Counted from the first letter of the stretch, positions 18,764 to 28,486 are shown. The stretch: 64,000 nucleotides of DNA from Paraoerskovia marina DSM 21750 (GCF_000701465.1 NZ_JNIY01000004.1:62001-126000), one strand, 5' to 3'. Numbers and translations: made by a program. Notes: generated from the sequence alone by a model not told the origin.

Positions 18764-19399
18764 TCAGACGATGCCGTAGAGGCGGTCCCCGGCGTCACCG
18801 AGGCCCGGGACGATGTACGCGTTCTCGTCGAGCTTCTCGTCCACGGCGGCGACGACGAGCTCGACGTCGGCACGGTCGCCGACGGCGGTGCTCAGCACCT
18901 CGATGCCCTCGGGGGCGGCCAGGAGGCAGACGGCGGTGACGTGCCGCGCGCCGCGCTCCAGGAGGTAGTCGATCGCGGCGACGAGCGTCCCGCCCGTGGC
19001 GAGCATCGGGTCGACGAGGAAGCAGTGACGGTCCGTGAGGTCGTCCGGGAGCCGATTGGCGTACGTGACGGCCTCGAGCGTCTCCTCGTCGCGCTGCATG
19101 CCCAGGAACCCGACCTCGGCGGTCGGGAGCAGCCGGGTCAGGCCGTCGAGCATCCCGAGGCCTGCGCGCAGGATCGGGACGACGAGCGGCATCGGCTCGG
19201 CGATCCGGACGCCCACGGTCGGGGCGACGGGTGTCTCGATCTCGTGCGGCTCCGTCTTCACGTCCCGGGTCGCCTCGTAGGCGAGGAGCGTCACGAGCTC
19301 GTCCACCAGCTGGCGGAAGTTCGGTGACGGGGTGTTGATGTCTCGCAGGACGGTTAGCTTGTGGGCGACGAGGGGGTGGTCGACGACGTGGACGCGCAT
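18764..19399 (-). CDS. upp: Uracil phosphoribosyltransferase
   Basis: A 211-residue pyrimidine salvage enzyme making UMP from uracil and PRPP. The PRPP loop is [10 protein letters not shown] (130-139), with [12 protein letters not shown] earlier and the C-terminal [13 protein letters not shown] that closes on uracil. The start ATG 19399 has TAGGCT 7 nt upstream, suggesting a leaderless message. It is divergent from tadA. The uracil permease at 49190 is a functional partner elsewhere in the window. Confidence 0.97.
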   Translation of the reverse strand: MRVHVVDHPLVAHKLTVLRDINTPSPNFRQLVDELVTLLAYEATRDVKTEPHEIETPVAPTVGVRIAEPMPLVVPILRAGLGMLDGLTRLLPTAEVGFLGMQRDEETLEAVTYANRLPDDLTDRHCFLVDPMLATGGTLVAAIDYLLERGARHVTAVCLLAAPEGIEVLSTAVGDRADVELVVAAVDEKLDENAYIVPGLGDAGDRLYGIV

Positions 19400-19406
19400 A
19401 CCGACG

Positions 19407-19412
19407 AGCCTA
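19407..19412 (-). promoter_or_regulatory. -10 box TAGGCT, upp
   Basis: Seven nt before ATG 19399. Confidence 0.5.
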
Positions 19413-19519
19413 CTCGGCCGACGCCCTCGGAGCCGTGTCGGGCACCCGTCAGGGACTCGTTCGGTCGTCCTGTCTCGCGGGAGAGCGCCTGGGGCACCAG
19501 AGTCTGAGACTCTGGGGCG

Positions 19520-20056
19520 GTGAGCGAGAACGAGCCCGACGCGCCGGGCCTCTCCCTGCCCTGGGCCGCCGACACGTTTCCCCCGGTGACGCTCGCCGCG
19601 CGCCGCCAGGTCTGGGACGCCCTGATGGGCCTGGCGCTGCACGAGGCGACCCACGCCCTGGCGTCCGACGACGTCCCGGTCGGTGCGCTCGTCGTCGGAC
19701 CGCGGGGCACGCTGCTGGGGGTGGGGCACAACCGGCGCGAGGAGGGCGGGGACCCGACCGCGCACGCCGAGGTGCTCGCGATCCGCCAGGCGGCCGCCAC
19801 GCTGGGGAGCTGGCGCCTCGAGGGGTGCACGTTGATCGTGACGCTCGAGCCCTGTGCGATGTGCGCGGGTGCGATCACGCTCGCCCGGATCCCCCGGGTC
19901 GTGCTCGGGGCCTGGGACCCCAAGGCGGGAGCGACCGGATCCGTGTGGGACCTGGTGCGCGACCGCGCCGTCCTGCACACCGTCGAGGTGATCGGCGGGG
20001 TGCGTGAGCAGGAGTGCGGCGACCTCCTGCGCGGATTCTTCGAGGAACGCCGGTGA
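19520..20056 (+). CDS. tadA: tRNA adenosine-34 deaminase
   Basis: A 178-residue zinc deaminase converting A34 to inosine in tRNA-Arg(ACG). It has the HAE motif (His82, Glu84) and PCAMC (Cys112, Cys115). GTG 19520 gives an N-terminal extension of ~35 residues; ATG 19625 ([10 protein letters not shown]) would give the usual ~143 residues and is a fair alternative. The stop overlaps the next gene's GTG by 4 nt. Confidence 0.94.
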   Translation: MSENEPDAPGLSLPWAADTFPPVTLAARRQVWDALMGLALHEATHALASDDVPVGALVVGPRGTLLGVGHNRREEGGDPTAHAEVLAIRQAAATLGSWRLEGCTLIVTLEPCAMCAGAITLARIPRVVLGAWDPKAGATGSVWDLVRDRAVLHTVEVIGGVREQECGDLLRGFFEERR

Positions 20057-21378
20057 GGCGGTACGCGCCGCTCCTGGCCGCCGTCGTATGGACCGTCTCG
20101 GTCCCGCTGGTGTGGTGGTGGGGGCGGTGGCTCCAGGACCAGGACGAGGTGCTGCTGCTCGGCGGAGCACCGCCCTTCGCCGGTCTGCGGATCACCGAGG
20201 CCGGGTGGGGAACCCTCGCCGCCGTCGGCGTCGCGGCCCTCGTGGTCTGGCGCGGGCCACGACTGGCACGGACGCTGCGGTGGGGCGTCCTGCTCGCCGT
20301 CGGGTGGGCGACCGCTCTCGCGTGGACACTGGCGCTGGGCGCCTCCGTGCGGTGGTCGGACCTGACCGAGCCGCTGACGAACGAGAACGACTACCTGCCG
20401 GCCGTGCCCGGTGCCTCCGCCGATCCGAGCGGGTTCCTCGCGACCCTGCAGTCGGACCCGATGAGCTACCCCGTGCACGTCCGCGGGCACCCGCCGGGCT
20501 TCACCCTGCTGCTCGCCGGGATGGACCGGGTGGGCCTCGGCGGCGCCGGCTGGGCCGCGGCGCTCGTGATCCTCGCCGGGACCTCCGCCGTCGTCGCCGT
20601 CGCGCTCACCATCCGGTTGCTCGGCGGTGCCGCGGGGGAGCGCACCGCGCGCGCGGCGATGCCGGCCGTCGTCCTCGCGCCGTCCGCGATCTGGGTCGCG
20701 ACGTCCGCCGACGCCTTCTACGCGGGCGTCCTCGCCTGGGGCACCGCGCTGCTCGCCGTCGGCACGACGTCGCGCGGACGAGCGCGCTGGGCCGCCGTCG
20801 TCGGGGCCGGGCTGCTCCTCGGGTGGGCACCGTTCCTCAGCTACGGCCTGCTGCACATGGGACTCGTCGTGCTGGCCGTCCCGATCGTCACGCGACGGTG
20901 GTGGCCCACCGTCGTCGCGGGTCTGCTCGTGGTGGCCACCCTGGTCGCCTGGGGGCTTGCCGGTTTCTGGCTCTGGGACGGCATCGCCGCGACGCACGAG
21001 GCGTGGTCGAACGGGAAGGCGTCCGCGCGACCGTACGGGTACTTCCTCGTCGCGGACATCGTCCTGCTCGGCGCGTTGATCGGTCCCGCCGGTGTCGGCG
21101 GGACGGCTCGCTGGCGACGGCTCGACCCTGCGACGGCGTGGCTCGCGGCGCTCGCGATCGTCGCGGCGGCCGCCGGCGCGTTCGGCGGGTTCGAGCGCGG
21201 TGAGGTCGAGCGCGTCTGGCTGCCGCTCGCGTGCTGGATCGTCCCCGTCGCCGGGGCGCTCGCGCTCGGCACGGGCACCGGCGAGAGGCCGGGCGACGGC
21301 CGCACGTGGCGCTGGTGGCTCGGGGCGCAGGCGGCGACGGCGATCGCGATCGAGACGCTGGTGGTGACTCCGTGGTGA
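20053..21378 (+). CDS. Polytopic membrane protein, possibly GT-C-like
   Basis: A 441-residue hydrophobic protein with about ten predicted spans. [14 protein letters not shown] after the second or third span resembles the HPPG segment of lipid-linked GT-C mannosyltransferases, and acidic residues ([11 protein letters not shown]) lie in an external loop. GTG 20053 overlaps tadA. A glycan role would fit the GT2 operon at 24.6 kb, but this is inference; I do not recognise the family with certainty. Confidence 0.7.
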   Translation: MRRYAPLLAAVVWTVSVPLVWWWGRWLQDQDEVLLLGGAPPFAGLRITEAGWGTLAAVGVAALVVWRGPRLARTLRWGVLLAVGWATALAWTLALGASVRWSDLTEPLTNENDYLPAVPGASADPSGFLATLQSDPMSYPVHVRGHPPGFTLLLAGMDRVGLGGAGWAAALVILAGTSAVVAVALTIRLLGGAAGERTARAAMPAVVLAPSAIWVATSADAFYAGVLAWGTALLAVGTTSRGRARWAAVVGAGLLLGWAPFLSYGLLHMGLVVLAVPIVTRRWWPTVVAGLLVVATLVAWGLAGFWLWDGIAATHEAWSNGKASARPYGYFLVADIVLLGALIGPAGVGGTARWRRLDPATAWLAALAIVAAAAGAFGGFERGEVERVWLPLACWIVPVAGALALGTGTGERPGDGRTWRWWLGAQAATAIAIETLVVTPW

Positions 21379-21464
21379 GCCGCGGGCGTACGGCCCGCTC
21401 GTTCGTCAGGTGACTGTCAGGGCGGCAGCGGAGGTTTGACCGCGCAGCTCCTCCGAGCGCTCCC

Positions 21465-21470
21465 TACGAT
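21465..21470 (+). promoter_or_regulatory. -10 box TACGAT, molybdopterin oxidoreductase
   Basis: Six nt before ATG 21477. Confidence 0.5.
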
Positions 21471-21476
21471 CGCGGT

Positions 21477-22775
21477 ATGGCCAAGGTCGAGGACGAGACG
21501 CGTCGGAGCCGCTTGCCGCGCCTGCCGCGGACGGAGGACTTCGCCTCCGCGATCCACGATCCCCGAGTCGTCGCCCGGGTGGGCGTCCTCCTTGGGTCGG
21601 CGTTCCTGCTCGTCTTCCTCACGGGCCTCTACTCCCACGTCCACCAGAACCCCGTGGCATGGTTTCCGCTCGGCCCTGACCCCGCCTGGCTGTACCGGGT
21701 CACCCAGGGGATCCACGTCGGGGCCGGGATCGCGTGTGTCCCGCTGCTGCTGGCCAAGCTGTACGCCGCCTACCCGGCCCTCTTCGAGCAGCCCCCGGTC
21801 CGCGGACCGCTGCACGCGCTCGAGCGGCTCTCGGTCGCGGTGCTCGTCGCGACGGCGACGTTCCAGCTCGTCACGGGTGTGCTCAACACCTTCCAGTGGT
21901 ACCCGTGGAGCTTCGGGTTCGTCGGGGTGCACTACGCGACGTCGTGGGTGGTGATCGGGTCGCTGCTGATCCACGTGGGCGTCAAGCTTCCGGTGATCGT
22001 GCCCGCGCTTCGCGCACGCATCAAGGACGGCGAGATCGTCGACCCGGAGATCGCCGACGAGAGCCCGCTGCCACGCACCCACATCTCCGACGGCGACCTG
22101 ATGTCGATCCCGGACGGCGACCTCCACCCGGCCGAGGACCGCTCGACCACCGAGGCGACGGCGACGCGGCGCGGGTTCCTCACGGCCGTCGCGGTGACGA
22201 CGCTCGGCGCCGTCGCCCTGACCGTCGGACAGACCGTCCGCCCCCTCGCACCGCTCTCCGTCCTCGCCCCCCGCGACCCGCGCGTCGGGAGCCAGGGCGT
22301 GCCCGTCAACAAGACCGCCGCCTCCGCGCAGGTCACGAGCGACGTCGTCGGACCGGCGTGGAGGCTCGAGCTCGAGGGACCCGACGGCGTCGTCCAGCTC
22401 TCGCGGGACGACCTCCTGGCGATGGACCAGCACACGGCCGACCTCCCGATCGCGTGCGTCGAGGGGTGGAGCGCCATGGCGACCTGGCAGGGGGTGCGCG
22501 TGCGCGACCTCGTCGAGCGGGCCGGTGGCCGGGTCGGGGACGGCGGGCACGACGTCTCCGTCGCGAGCCTGCAGGTCGGTGGCGCGTACAGCCGGTCGGT
22601 CCTGCAGGCGTCCTACGTCGCGTCGGACGACACGCTCCTCGCGCTGCGGCTCAACGGCCAGGACCTCAACCTGGACCACGGGTACCCGGCGCGCATCATC
22701 GCCCCCAACCGTCCGGGCGTGCTGCAGACCAAGTGGGTCAACCGCCTCGCCGTGGTCGAACCGGTGATCGCATGA
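21477..22775 (+). CDS. Membrane-anchored molybdopterin-dependent oxidoreductase (sulfite-oxidase fold)
   Basis: A 432-residue fusion. Residues ~35-190 form four spans resembling a cytochrome b561/FdnI-type membrane unit with several His (HVHQNP, GIHVGAG, HYATSW, HVGVKLP) that could bind haem. Around residue 230 is ATRRGFLTAVAVTTLGAVAL, a twin-Arg-like segment plus a fifth span. Residues ~290-432 are the oxidoreductase molybdopterin domain with the probable Mo-ligand Cys327 (IACVEGWSAMATW). This would place the catalytic domain outside and pass electrons to the membrane. Substrate unknown. It overlaps the next gene (ATGA). Confidence 0.88.
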   Translation: MAKVEDETRRSRLPRLPRTEDFASAIHDPRVVARVGVLLGSAFLLVFLTGLYSHVHQNPVAWFPLGPDPAWLYRVTQGIHVGAGIACVPLLLAKLYAAYPALFEQPPVRGPLHALERLSVAVLVATATFQLVTGVLNTFQWYPWSFGFVGVHYATSWVVIGSLLIHVGVKLPVIVPALRARIKDGEIVDPEIADESPLPRTHISDGDLMSIPDGDLHPAEDRSTTEATATRRGFLTAVAVTTLGAVALTVGQTVRPLAPLSVLAPRDPRVGSQGVPVNKTAASAQVTSDVVGPAWRLELEGPDGVVQLSRDDLLAMDQHTADLPIACVEGWSAMATWQGVRVRDLVERAGGRVGDGGHDVSVASLQVGGAYSRSVLQASYVASDDTLLALRLNGQDLNLDHGYPARIIAPNRPGVLQTKWVNRLAVVEPVIA

Positions 22776-23194
22776 TCGCGACACGGTGGGCGCTGTGGGC
22801 CGCAGGGGCCGCGATGATCGCGTGGGGCCTGTGGACCGCCTGGGTCCGCGTCCCGCCCGACCAGTGGGTCTCGGTGCTGCTGTGGCTCGCCGGCGGGATC
22901 GTGGTGCACGACGCCGTCCTGGCGCCGGTGGCGATCCTGCTGGGACTCGTCATGCTGCCCCGGGTGCCCGAGACGTGGCGGCCCGCCCTGCGTGGTGGCC
23001 TCCTGGCGCTGGGCGTCCTCGCTCTGCTGGGCGTCGGTGTCTTCATGGGCGCGGAGGGTCGGCGCAACCCGTCCGTCGTGCCCCAGGACCCGCTCGCCGC
23101 GGTACTCGTCGCCGTCGCCGTGGTCGTCGTCGGCGTGGTGATCGGCGGACTCGTGACCACGCGTCGTCGCGCGCGGGCGGTCGGCACCGCCTGA
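22772..23194 (+). CDS. Small integral membrane protein
   Basis: A 140-residue protein with about four hydrophobic segments and a basic C-terminal tail (RRRARAVG). ATG 22772 overlaps the oxidoreductase stop, so they are coupled. It is probably an accessory subunit or assembly partner of that enzyme. No known family is recognised. Confidence 0.75.
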   Translation: MIATRWALWAAGAAMIAWGLWTAWVRVPPDQWVSVLLWLAGGIVVHDAVLAPVAILLGLVMLPRVPETWRPALRGGLLALGVLALLGVGVFMGAEGRRNPSVVPQDPLAAVLVAVAVVVVGVVIGGLVTTRRRARAVGTA

Positions 23195-23214
23195 CCCGCG
23201 GACCTCGGCTCGGC

Positions 23215-23928
23215 TCAGCGCTGGTGGAGCGTCGTCCGCACCGGGCGACGGAGCGCGACGACCGTCCGCCCGTCCAGGTCCCACTCCTCGCTCAGCCGGA
23301 GTCCGACGTCGGCCGCGATGCGGAGCAGGGCACGTGCACCGACGCGAGCCCACGGCATCGGGTGGCTCTCCCGGCCGTCCGGGCCGCGCAGCACCACGGG
23401 CGTGGTGTCCCAGACGTCGGGGTCCGGGTCGGTGTCGACCAGGACGAGGCCACCCGGCTCGACGAGCTCGGCGCAGCGCCGCAGGAGCGCCGTCGGGTCG
23501 CCCCCGATGCCGACGTTGCCGTCGGCGAGCAGCACCGTCCCCCAGCGGCCCTCGCCGGGCAGAGGACGTTCGACGGCGCGCCGCAGGGCCAGCGCGCCGC
23601 GCGACCGCGCCTCGGTCACGGCGCGCGGAGAGACGTCGATGCCGAGGCACGGCACCCCGCGTCGACCGAGTGCTGCCGCCATCCGGCCCGGCCCGCACCC
23701 GACGTCGAGCACCGGCCCCTCGCACCGCGCCAGGATCATCTCGTCGACAGCGCTCGTCGGGGCCGCCCACGTCGCCACGTCGAGCAGGCGCGTCTCGGCG
23801 GCACCGACCGCGAGGACCGGCACCCCCGAGAGCGCCTGCTCGTACAGGGCCAGCGGATGCACGCGCGCCGAGGCACGGCGCGCGGTCTCCGCCGTGCCCG
23901 CCGGCATCGCGGCATCCGTCGTCGTCAT
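23215..23928 (-). CDS. Class I SAM-dependent methyltransferase
   Basis: A 237-residue Rossmann methyltransferase: motif I VLDVGCGPGRMAAALG, acidic strand-2 CLGIDVSPRAV, later VLLADGNVGIGGDP and VEPGGLVLVDTD. It is last in the GT2-DUF2064-methyltransferase operon; its ATG shares one base with the upstream stop. Acceptor unknown; small-molecule or glycolipid methylation is plausible. Confidence 0.88.
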   Translation of the reverse strand: MTTTDAAMPAGTAETARRASARVHPLALYEQALSGVPVLAVGAAETRLLDVATWAAPTSAVDEMILARCEGPVLDVGCGPGRMAAALGRRGVPCLGIDVSPRAVTEARSRGALALRRAVERPLPGEGRWGTVLLADGNVGIGGDPTALLRRCAELVEPGGLVLVDTDPDPDVWDTTPVVLRGPDGRESHPMPWARVGARALLRIAADVGLRLSEEWDLDGRTVVALRRPVRTTLHQR

Positions 23929-24635
23929 CAGGGAAGCATCTCTCCGGGAGGCGTCGTCAGTGCGCGCTCGCGCAGGCCCGACGGCGAGTCGGCGCCGCTC
24001 GCCTCGGCCCACGCGGCCGCGAAGAGCGACCCCGGCGCGGACCGGGCGACGGAGCTCGCGTCGTCCGGGTCGTCGACGTCCCGCAGCGTCGGCAGGATCT
24101 GGACGCGCAGCCCGAACTCCCGCATCCGCTCGAGCTGGGCGGCACCCGTCGTCGGCTCCGACATCGGCACGCCGTGGAAGAGGCTGGTGTAGAAGTCCTT
24201 CAGGCCCTTCGGGAGAACGATCGCCCAGAAGCCGCCGTCCTCGGCCAGGCCCAGCGCGGCGTCGTGCCGGGCCATGTCGACGTCGAGGTACGGGGCGAGT
24301 TGCGGGGTGTCCATCCCGACGAGCAGGATCGGACCCTCGAACTCGTAGGCCGTCTCCGCGAACGCACCCGCCAGGCGGCGGTCCAGACCCCCCTCGACCT
24401 GCGGGATCACGTGGAAGCCCTCGGGAACCCACGGGCCCGCCTCGCCGTCCAGCACCAGGACGCGCGCGACGTCGGGCACCGCAGCCACGGCGTCCAGGGT
24501 GTCCTCGAGCGCGGCGCGGGCCAGATCGGCCGCCTGCTCCGGGGTGAACTCGCCGTGCAGACGCGTCTTGACCCGCCCCGGCTCCGGGGCCTTCGCGAGG
24601 ACGACGATCGTCCGCACGGGCTCGACCGCGCTCAT
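23928..24635 (-). CDS. DUF2064/TIGR04282-type glycosyltransferase-like protein
   Basis: A 235-residue nucleotidyl/glycosyl-transferase-fold protein. The N-terminus VLAKAPEPGRVKTRLHGEFT is diagnostic of the family, GMDTPQLAPYLD holds the metal-binding DTPQ, and EDGGFWAIVLPKG follows. ATG 24633-24635 overlaps the GT2 stop. Family members commonly sit beside GT2 and methyltransferase genes, as here. Donor and acceptor unknown. Confidence 0.88.
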   Translation of the reverse strand: MSAVEPVRTIVVLAKAPEPGRVKTRLHGEFTPEQAADLARAALEDTLDAVAAVPDVARVLVLDGEAGPWVPEGFHVIPQVEGGLDRRLAGAFAETAYEFEGPILLVGMDTPQLAPYLDVDMARHDAALGLAEDGGFWAIVLPKGLKDFYTSLFHGVPMSEPTTGAAQLERMREFGLRVQILPTLRDVDDPDDASSVARSAPGSLFAAAWAEASGADSPSGLRERALTTPPGEMLP

Positions 24636-25330
24636 CGGGCCAGCACCTTCGACATGTCCTGCACGGCTCGCCACGCTCCCAACGGAGTACCCGTCACCTT
24701 CGACCTTCCCTTGCGTTGTACGTATGGAACGTCGACCTCGGTCACGGTCCATCCGGCGTCGGACGCCGACACGACCATTTCTAGCGGATAGCCCGAGCGG
24801 CGGTCGGTCAGGTCGAGAGCCAGCAGCGCCTCGCGGCGTGCCGCGCGCATCGGACCGAGATCGTGGAGCACGACGCCGGTGCGGCGGCGGGTGCGTCGCG
24901 CCAGCTCGCGGTTGGCGAACCGCAGGTGCCACGGCCACGCGCCACGGGCGGCGTCGCGTCGGCCCAGGACGAGGTCCGCTGTGCCGTCCTCGACCGGACC
25001 GACGACCTTCGGAAGATCAGCGGGGTCGAGGCTCGCGTCGGCGTCCATGAACGCGACGATGTCGGCAGACGCCGCCTCGAGGCCGGTGTGCGCGGCAGAG
25101 CCGAAACCCTTGACATCGGCCGTCACGACCGTGGCGCCGTGGGCGCGGGCGACGTCCTGCGACCCGTCGGTCGACCCGTTGTCGACGACGATCGCGTGCA
25201 TTCCCTCCGGCAGCCGCGGCAGCAGCCACGCGAGCCCCTCGGCCTCGTCAAGACAGGGCAGGACGACGTCGGCCCGCACCGCGGTCGGGGCGGGCTGCGC
25301 GTGATGCTCGGGCACGGAGGTCTCGGTCAC
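24632..25330 (-). CDS. Family 2 glycosyltransferase (dolichyl-phosphate-mannose-synthase-like)
   Basis: A 232-residue GT-A enzyme: DVVLPCLDEAEGLAWLLPRL, VVDNGSTDGSQDVA, the metal motif FMDADASLDP, then RTGVVLHDLGPMRAARREAL. There are no C-terminal spans, so it should be peripheral. GTG 25330 is supported by TACCGT 7 nt upstream (25338-25343). It leads a three-gene overlapping operon and likely makes a polyprenyl-linked sugar. Confidence 0.9.
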   Translation of the reverse strand: MTETSVPEHHAQPAPTAVRADVVLPCLDEAEGLAWLLPRLPEGMHAIVVDNGSTDGSQDVARAHGATVVTADVKGFGSAAHTGLEAASADIVAFMDADASLDPADLPKVVGPVEDGTADLVLGRRDAARGAWPWHLRFANRELARRTRRRTGVVLHDLGPMRAARREALLALDLTDRRSGYPLEMVVSASDAGWTVTEVDVPYVQRKGRSKVTGTPLGAWRAVQDMSKVLAR

Positions 25331-25337
25331 GATCTCG

Positions 25338-25343
25338 ACGGTA
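25338..25343 (-). promoter_or_regulatory. -10 box TACCGT, GT2 operon
   Basis: Seven nt before GTG 25330. Confidence 0.5.
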
Positions 25344-25485
25344 GGCGGCCGCAGGCGTGTTCGCTCGCTGTTCGGGGCTGACGATCGGCTGACGGCCCGA
25401 GGCCGGGCTGTGGACAACGCAAAGGTTGACGTCCGGTTCTCCGCTAGCCTGCCTGACGAATCGGACAGTGGGGGCAGAGGGAATC

Positions 25486-25755
25486 GTGGCGGATCTCGAC
25501 GTGCACGACGAAGGGCTGGACGGCGCATACCGGCACCTGCGGGCTGCTGCGGAGGCGACGGTGCTCGGGGATGCGACGCCATCCGGTGCTCTCGGCACGC
25601 CGAGCGTGGCGGCGGCATTCGAGGATCTGGATGAGTTGTTGCGGGGCGCGGGGATCGAGGTGGCGGAGGTCGTGGCCGGGCTCGCGACCGCGATGTCGGG
25701 GATCCAGGCCCGGTTCGCCGAGGAGGACCGCCTGTTGGGACAGGCTGCGGGGTGA
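25486..25755 (+). CDS. Small helical protein, EspC/WXG100-like (type VII target)
   Basis: An 89-residue, Ala-rich, two-helix protein (VHDEGLDGAYRHLRAAAE and VAAAFEDLDELLRGAGIEVA). Size and helix pattern resemble EspC/DUF2580-type type VII secretion partners, though no WXG turn is seen. GTG 25486 follows AGAGGGA. The stop overlaps the 670-residue gene by 4 nt, the usual arrangement for a secretion partner and its cargo. Confidence 0.65.
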   Translation: MADLDVHDEGLDGAYRHLRAAAEATVLGDATPSGALGTPSVAAAFEDLDELLRGAGIEVAEVVAGLATAMSGIQARFAEEDRLLGQAAG

Positions 25756-27764
25756 GCGTGGCCGGTGGTCTGGACGGTGATCCGGGGGCGGGTGACGTGC
25801 TCGGTATCCGTGCGGCGGCGTTGCGGTGGCGCGAGCAGCGTCGGCGGCTGCTGGACCGCCAGGACGATCTCGCACTGGCCGGAGGCCGGCTGGCCACGAT
25901 GCGCGGGCAGGCGGTGGACGCCGTGGCAGAGGAGACGCTGACGGTCCAGGGGCTGATCGATCCGTTGGTGCAGGCTCTTGCCGACGGTGCCGATCTCGTG
26001 GACGTTCATGCCGATGCGGTCGAGGAGTACGCGCGCCGGGCCGGTCTTCTGGTCGAGGCGGAGGCGAGTGCGCGGTCCGAGGCCGTCCATGCCCATGGGC
26101 GTGCGGTGGACGAGGCGACGTGGTGCAACCCGCCGGCGGTGCTGCCGGGGGACTGGTGGCAGCGGCCGTGGTCCTACCCGCTCGACCCGCCCGCCTCGTT
26201 CTACACCTGGCTCGCGGCGATCGACACCCTCGAGCAGGTGCACGCCGACTGGGCAGCACTGTGTACGGAGCGCGAGGACTGGGACCACGACGTCGTCTCC
26301 CGGTTGGGCGCGGTCGCGGACCCGCCCACGGTCCGGGCTCTCGGTGGCGGGTGGGGCAGCGAACTTGCTCAGGCCGGGCGCCGAGCGGCGGACCTCGCGG
26401 CGGCGCTCGACGCCGGGGAGGCCGCCGCGGCGCTGACCGAGCGGATCGTGTCCGGGACGTTGGGCGTGGAGGAGCGTGCGGCTGCTGTCGCGCAGCTCGA
26501 GGTGTTGCTGGCCGACCAGGGCCAGAGGGACGGCTTCGCCGATGCGTTCTTCGCCCGCACCGACCTGGAGGAGACCGCGAGCCTGTTCGCGGTGGTCTCG
26601 CCGGTGGGAGTCTCGGCGGCAGGAGCGACCCTGCGCCTTGCCTTCGGGACGTGGGCACAGGGACTGGCCCGGTCTGACCAGGAGGAACTCGGGCACGCGA
26701 TGTGGGCGCGTCAGTCGACCTCGCGCGCGCCGGCATCAGAGCTCATCGCACTGATCGGCTCGCCGACCCTTCCTGCCGACGTGCTTCTCGGGGCGGCCCG
26801 GGCTCATCACGACTCGGAGTACGCACCCACGGATGCCATTCCGACTGCTGAGGGCGTGCACGCGTTCGCCGTCGCGACGCTCGTCGGGCTTACCGAGCAT
26901 CCCGAGTCTCTTCGGTCCTTCCTCACGCCGGAGAGCGACGCGGAAGCGCAGGAGCGCATCGCCACGTGGTCCACGCTCCCGCATGGCGATCTCGCGTTTG
27001 CCACGGCCTACGCCGAAGCCGTCACCACCGCGCAGAGGCCAGCCGAGTATGACGCTGCGACACGCCTCGTCACCCTGGCCACACCGGTCCTCGCCGACAC
27101 GGGCTTCACGGGCAGCGACGAAGCGGTGGCGCAGCTGACCCGCGCATACCGCCGCGACTTCCTCGCGATCGGCGCCGAGGACAACGTGCGGGACTCGCTC
27201 GACGGAAACGAACTCGCGGACCTTGAGATGGTCGACGTGAGTCGGCTCGTCGCGGCGACCTCGAAGACGCCGGAATCGGCGGCGGCCTGGACCGCGCTGA
27301 ATGCCACGGCGATCGCCGATCACGGCTCAGGAAGCGAAAGCTGGAGTGAATCTCAACGCCGTGCTTCTGCGGCTCATGCGATGAAGAGTTCCGGTCTTGT
27401 CGTTGGTGCGATCCAGGGGGGATTCATCGCCCAAGGAAGGTCTGATGATGAGGCCGCCGCGTTCGTGGTGACTGCCGTCGCTGCCGGAATCTCTATCGCT
27501 ACTCTGCCAGCGGGTCTTGCGGCAGGGGCGGTCGCGACGGCCGGTGGAGTCGGGCTATCGGTCGGAACTGGTCTTGTCGACAACGAGGGTCAGGCGATTC
27601 GAGAAGCCAGAACCGAGGTCGAGAGGTCACAAGAGGCATACATGCATATTGCTCGGGCGAGTTTCGACGCAGACGAGCTTGACCGCGGTCCACAGATCGA
27701 AGTCATGGCTGACGCCTTCTACAAGGGTGCCTCGGAAGGGGCGGATATATGGCAGACATACTGA
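25752..27764 (+). CDS. Large helical protein, probable type VII-secreted effector-like protein
   Basis: A 670-residue protein. Residues ~15-120 are long Ala/Arg/Glu-rich helices (WREQRRRLLDRQDDLALAGG) like the LXG/WXG N-domains of secreted proteins. A W/P-rich block with DWWQRPWSYPLDPPASFYTW follows. The middle is helical and unassigned. Residues ~540-620 hold two glycine-rich hydrophobic segments (GLVVGAIQGGFIA; ISIATLPAGLAAGAVATAGG). The last ~300 bases have visibly lower GC than the rest. No catalytic toxin motif is recognised. It overlaps the downstream lipoprotein gene by 16 nt. Confidence 0.65.
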   Translation: MSVAGGLDGDPGAGDVLGIRAAALRWREQRRRLLDRQDDLALAGGRLATMRGQAVDAVAEETLTVQGLIDPLVQALADGADLVDVHADAVEEYARRAGLLVEAEASARSEAVHAHGRAVDEATWCNPPAVLPGDWWQRPWSYPLDPPASFYTWLAAIDTLEQVHADWAALCTEREDWDHDVVSRLGAVADPPTVRALGGGWGSELAQAGRRAADLAAALDAGEAAAALTERIVSGTLGVEERAAAVAQLEVLLADQGQRDGFADAFFARTDLEETASLFAVVSPVGVSAAGATLRLAFGTWAQGLARSDQEELGHAMWARQSTSRAPASELIALIGSPTLPADVLLGAARAHHDSEYAPTDAIPTAEGVHAFAVATLVGLTEHPESLRSFLTPESDAEAQERIATWSTLPHGDLAFATAYAEAVTTAQRPAEYDAATRLVTLATPVLADTGFTGSDEAVAQLTRAYRRDFLAIGAEDNVRDSLDGNELADLEMVDVSRLVAATSKTPESAAAWTALNATAIADHGSGSESWSESQRRASAAHAMKSSGLVVGAIQGGFIAQGRSDDEAAAFVVTAVAAGISIATLPAGLAAGAVATAGGVGLSVGTGLVDNEGQAIREARTEVERSQEAYMHIARASFDADELDRGPQIEVMADAFYKGASEGADIWQTY

Positions 27765-28486
27765 CCGCGCGCGCACTGCTCATGGCAACAGTCGTGACTG
27801 TCGCGCTGTCCGGCTGTGGCGCTGGTGAACCGCGCTGGCAGTTGGATGCCCAGGACCTGGGCGTCGAAGTGGACACGGTTCCTTTTGACGACCAAGACGA
27901 CAATCTGCTCGACGATCTGACTTGCGGAATCGGGGACGAGTCCTGGAGCGAGGCAAAAGTGCGGTGGTCAACCGAAGCGGAGGTGTCCCAGTACCGTGGC
28001 CAGCAGATTGCCATTCAGATTTTCGTCGTGCCTTACAACGCGGATCACGCTCAGACTCGGGAGGCTGTCGTCGCACCCGGAAGTGCCCTGAGAAGTCCGA
28101 GAACTGCGATGAGCTATTGCGCGGCAGCGATGGAACGTTCTGACTACGAAAGTCGTTCCGAGATCGTTGGTTTTGACATGGTGGGTGATGCTTCAGAAGT
28201 GGCGATATCCGCCGACGGAGACCCGTCGAGTTCTAGCGAGCCGCTCGGATGGTCGGAGCACGCTGAGGGACCGTTCAAGAACCCTGATCTGCTCATCATC
28301 GACGGCATGGAGGATCGGTACGCCGAGGGGTACTACGCGATGGTGGGTGACACCTACGTCGGCGTCCATGTGGTCTCGTCGGTCGAGCCTGAGGTCTCGG
28401 CCGAGCAGGTGATGGACGTGATGCGGGAGAAGCTCGAGGCCGATCCGCCCGAGGCGCGCTACGCGGGCGGCGAGGTCAGCCGGTAG
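27749..28486 (+). CDS. Lipoprotein, possible partner/immunity protein
   Basis: A 245-residue protein with a signal peptide ending VALSGCG (lipobox Cys23), so it is membrane-anchored outside. The mature part is acidic with no family that I recognise. Base composition is lower in GC than its neighbours, matching the 3' end of the preceding gene, which hints that both changed together. It overlaps the TetR gene tail-to-tail by 11 nt. Confidence 0.7.
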   Translation: MADILTARALLMATVVTVALSGCGAGEPRWQLDAQDLGVEVDTVPFDDQDDNLLDDLTCGIGDESWSEAKVRWSTEAEVSQYRGQQIAIQIFVVPYNADHAQTREAVVAPGSALRSPRTAMSYCAAAMERSDYESRSEIVGFDMVGDASEVAISADGDPSSSSEPLGWSEHAEGPFKNPDLLIIDGMEDRYAEGYYAMVGDTYVGVHVVSSVEPEVSAEQVMDVMREKLEADPPEARYAGGEVSR

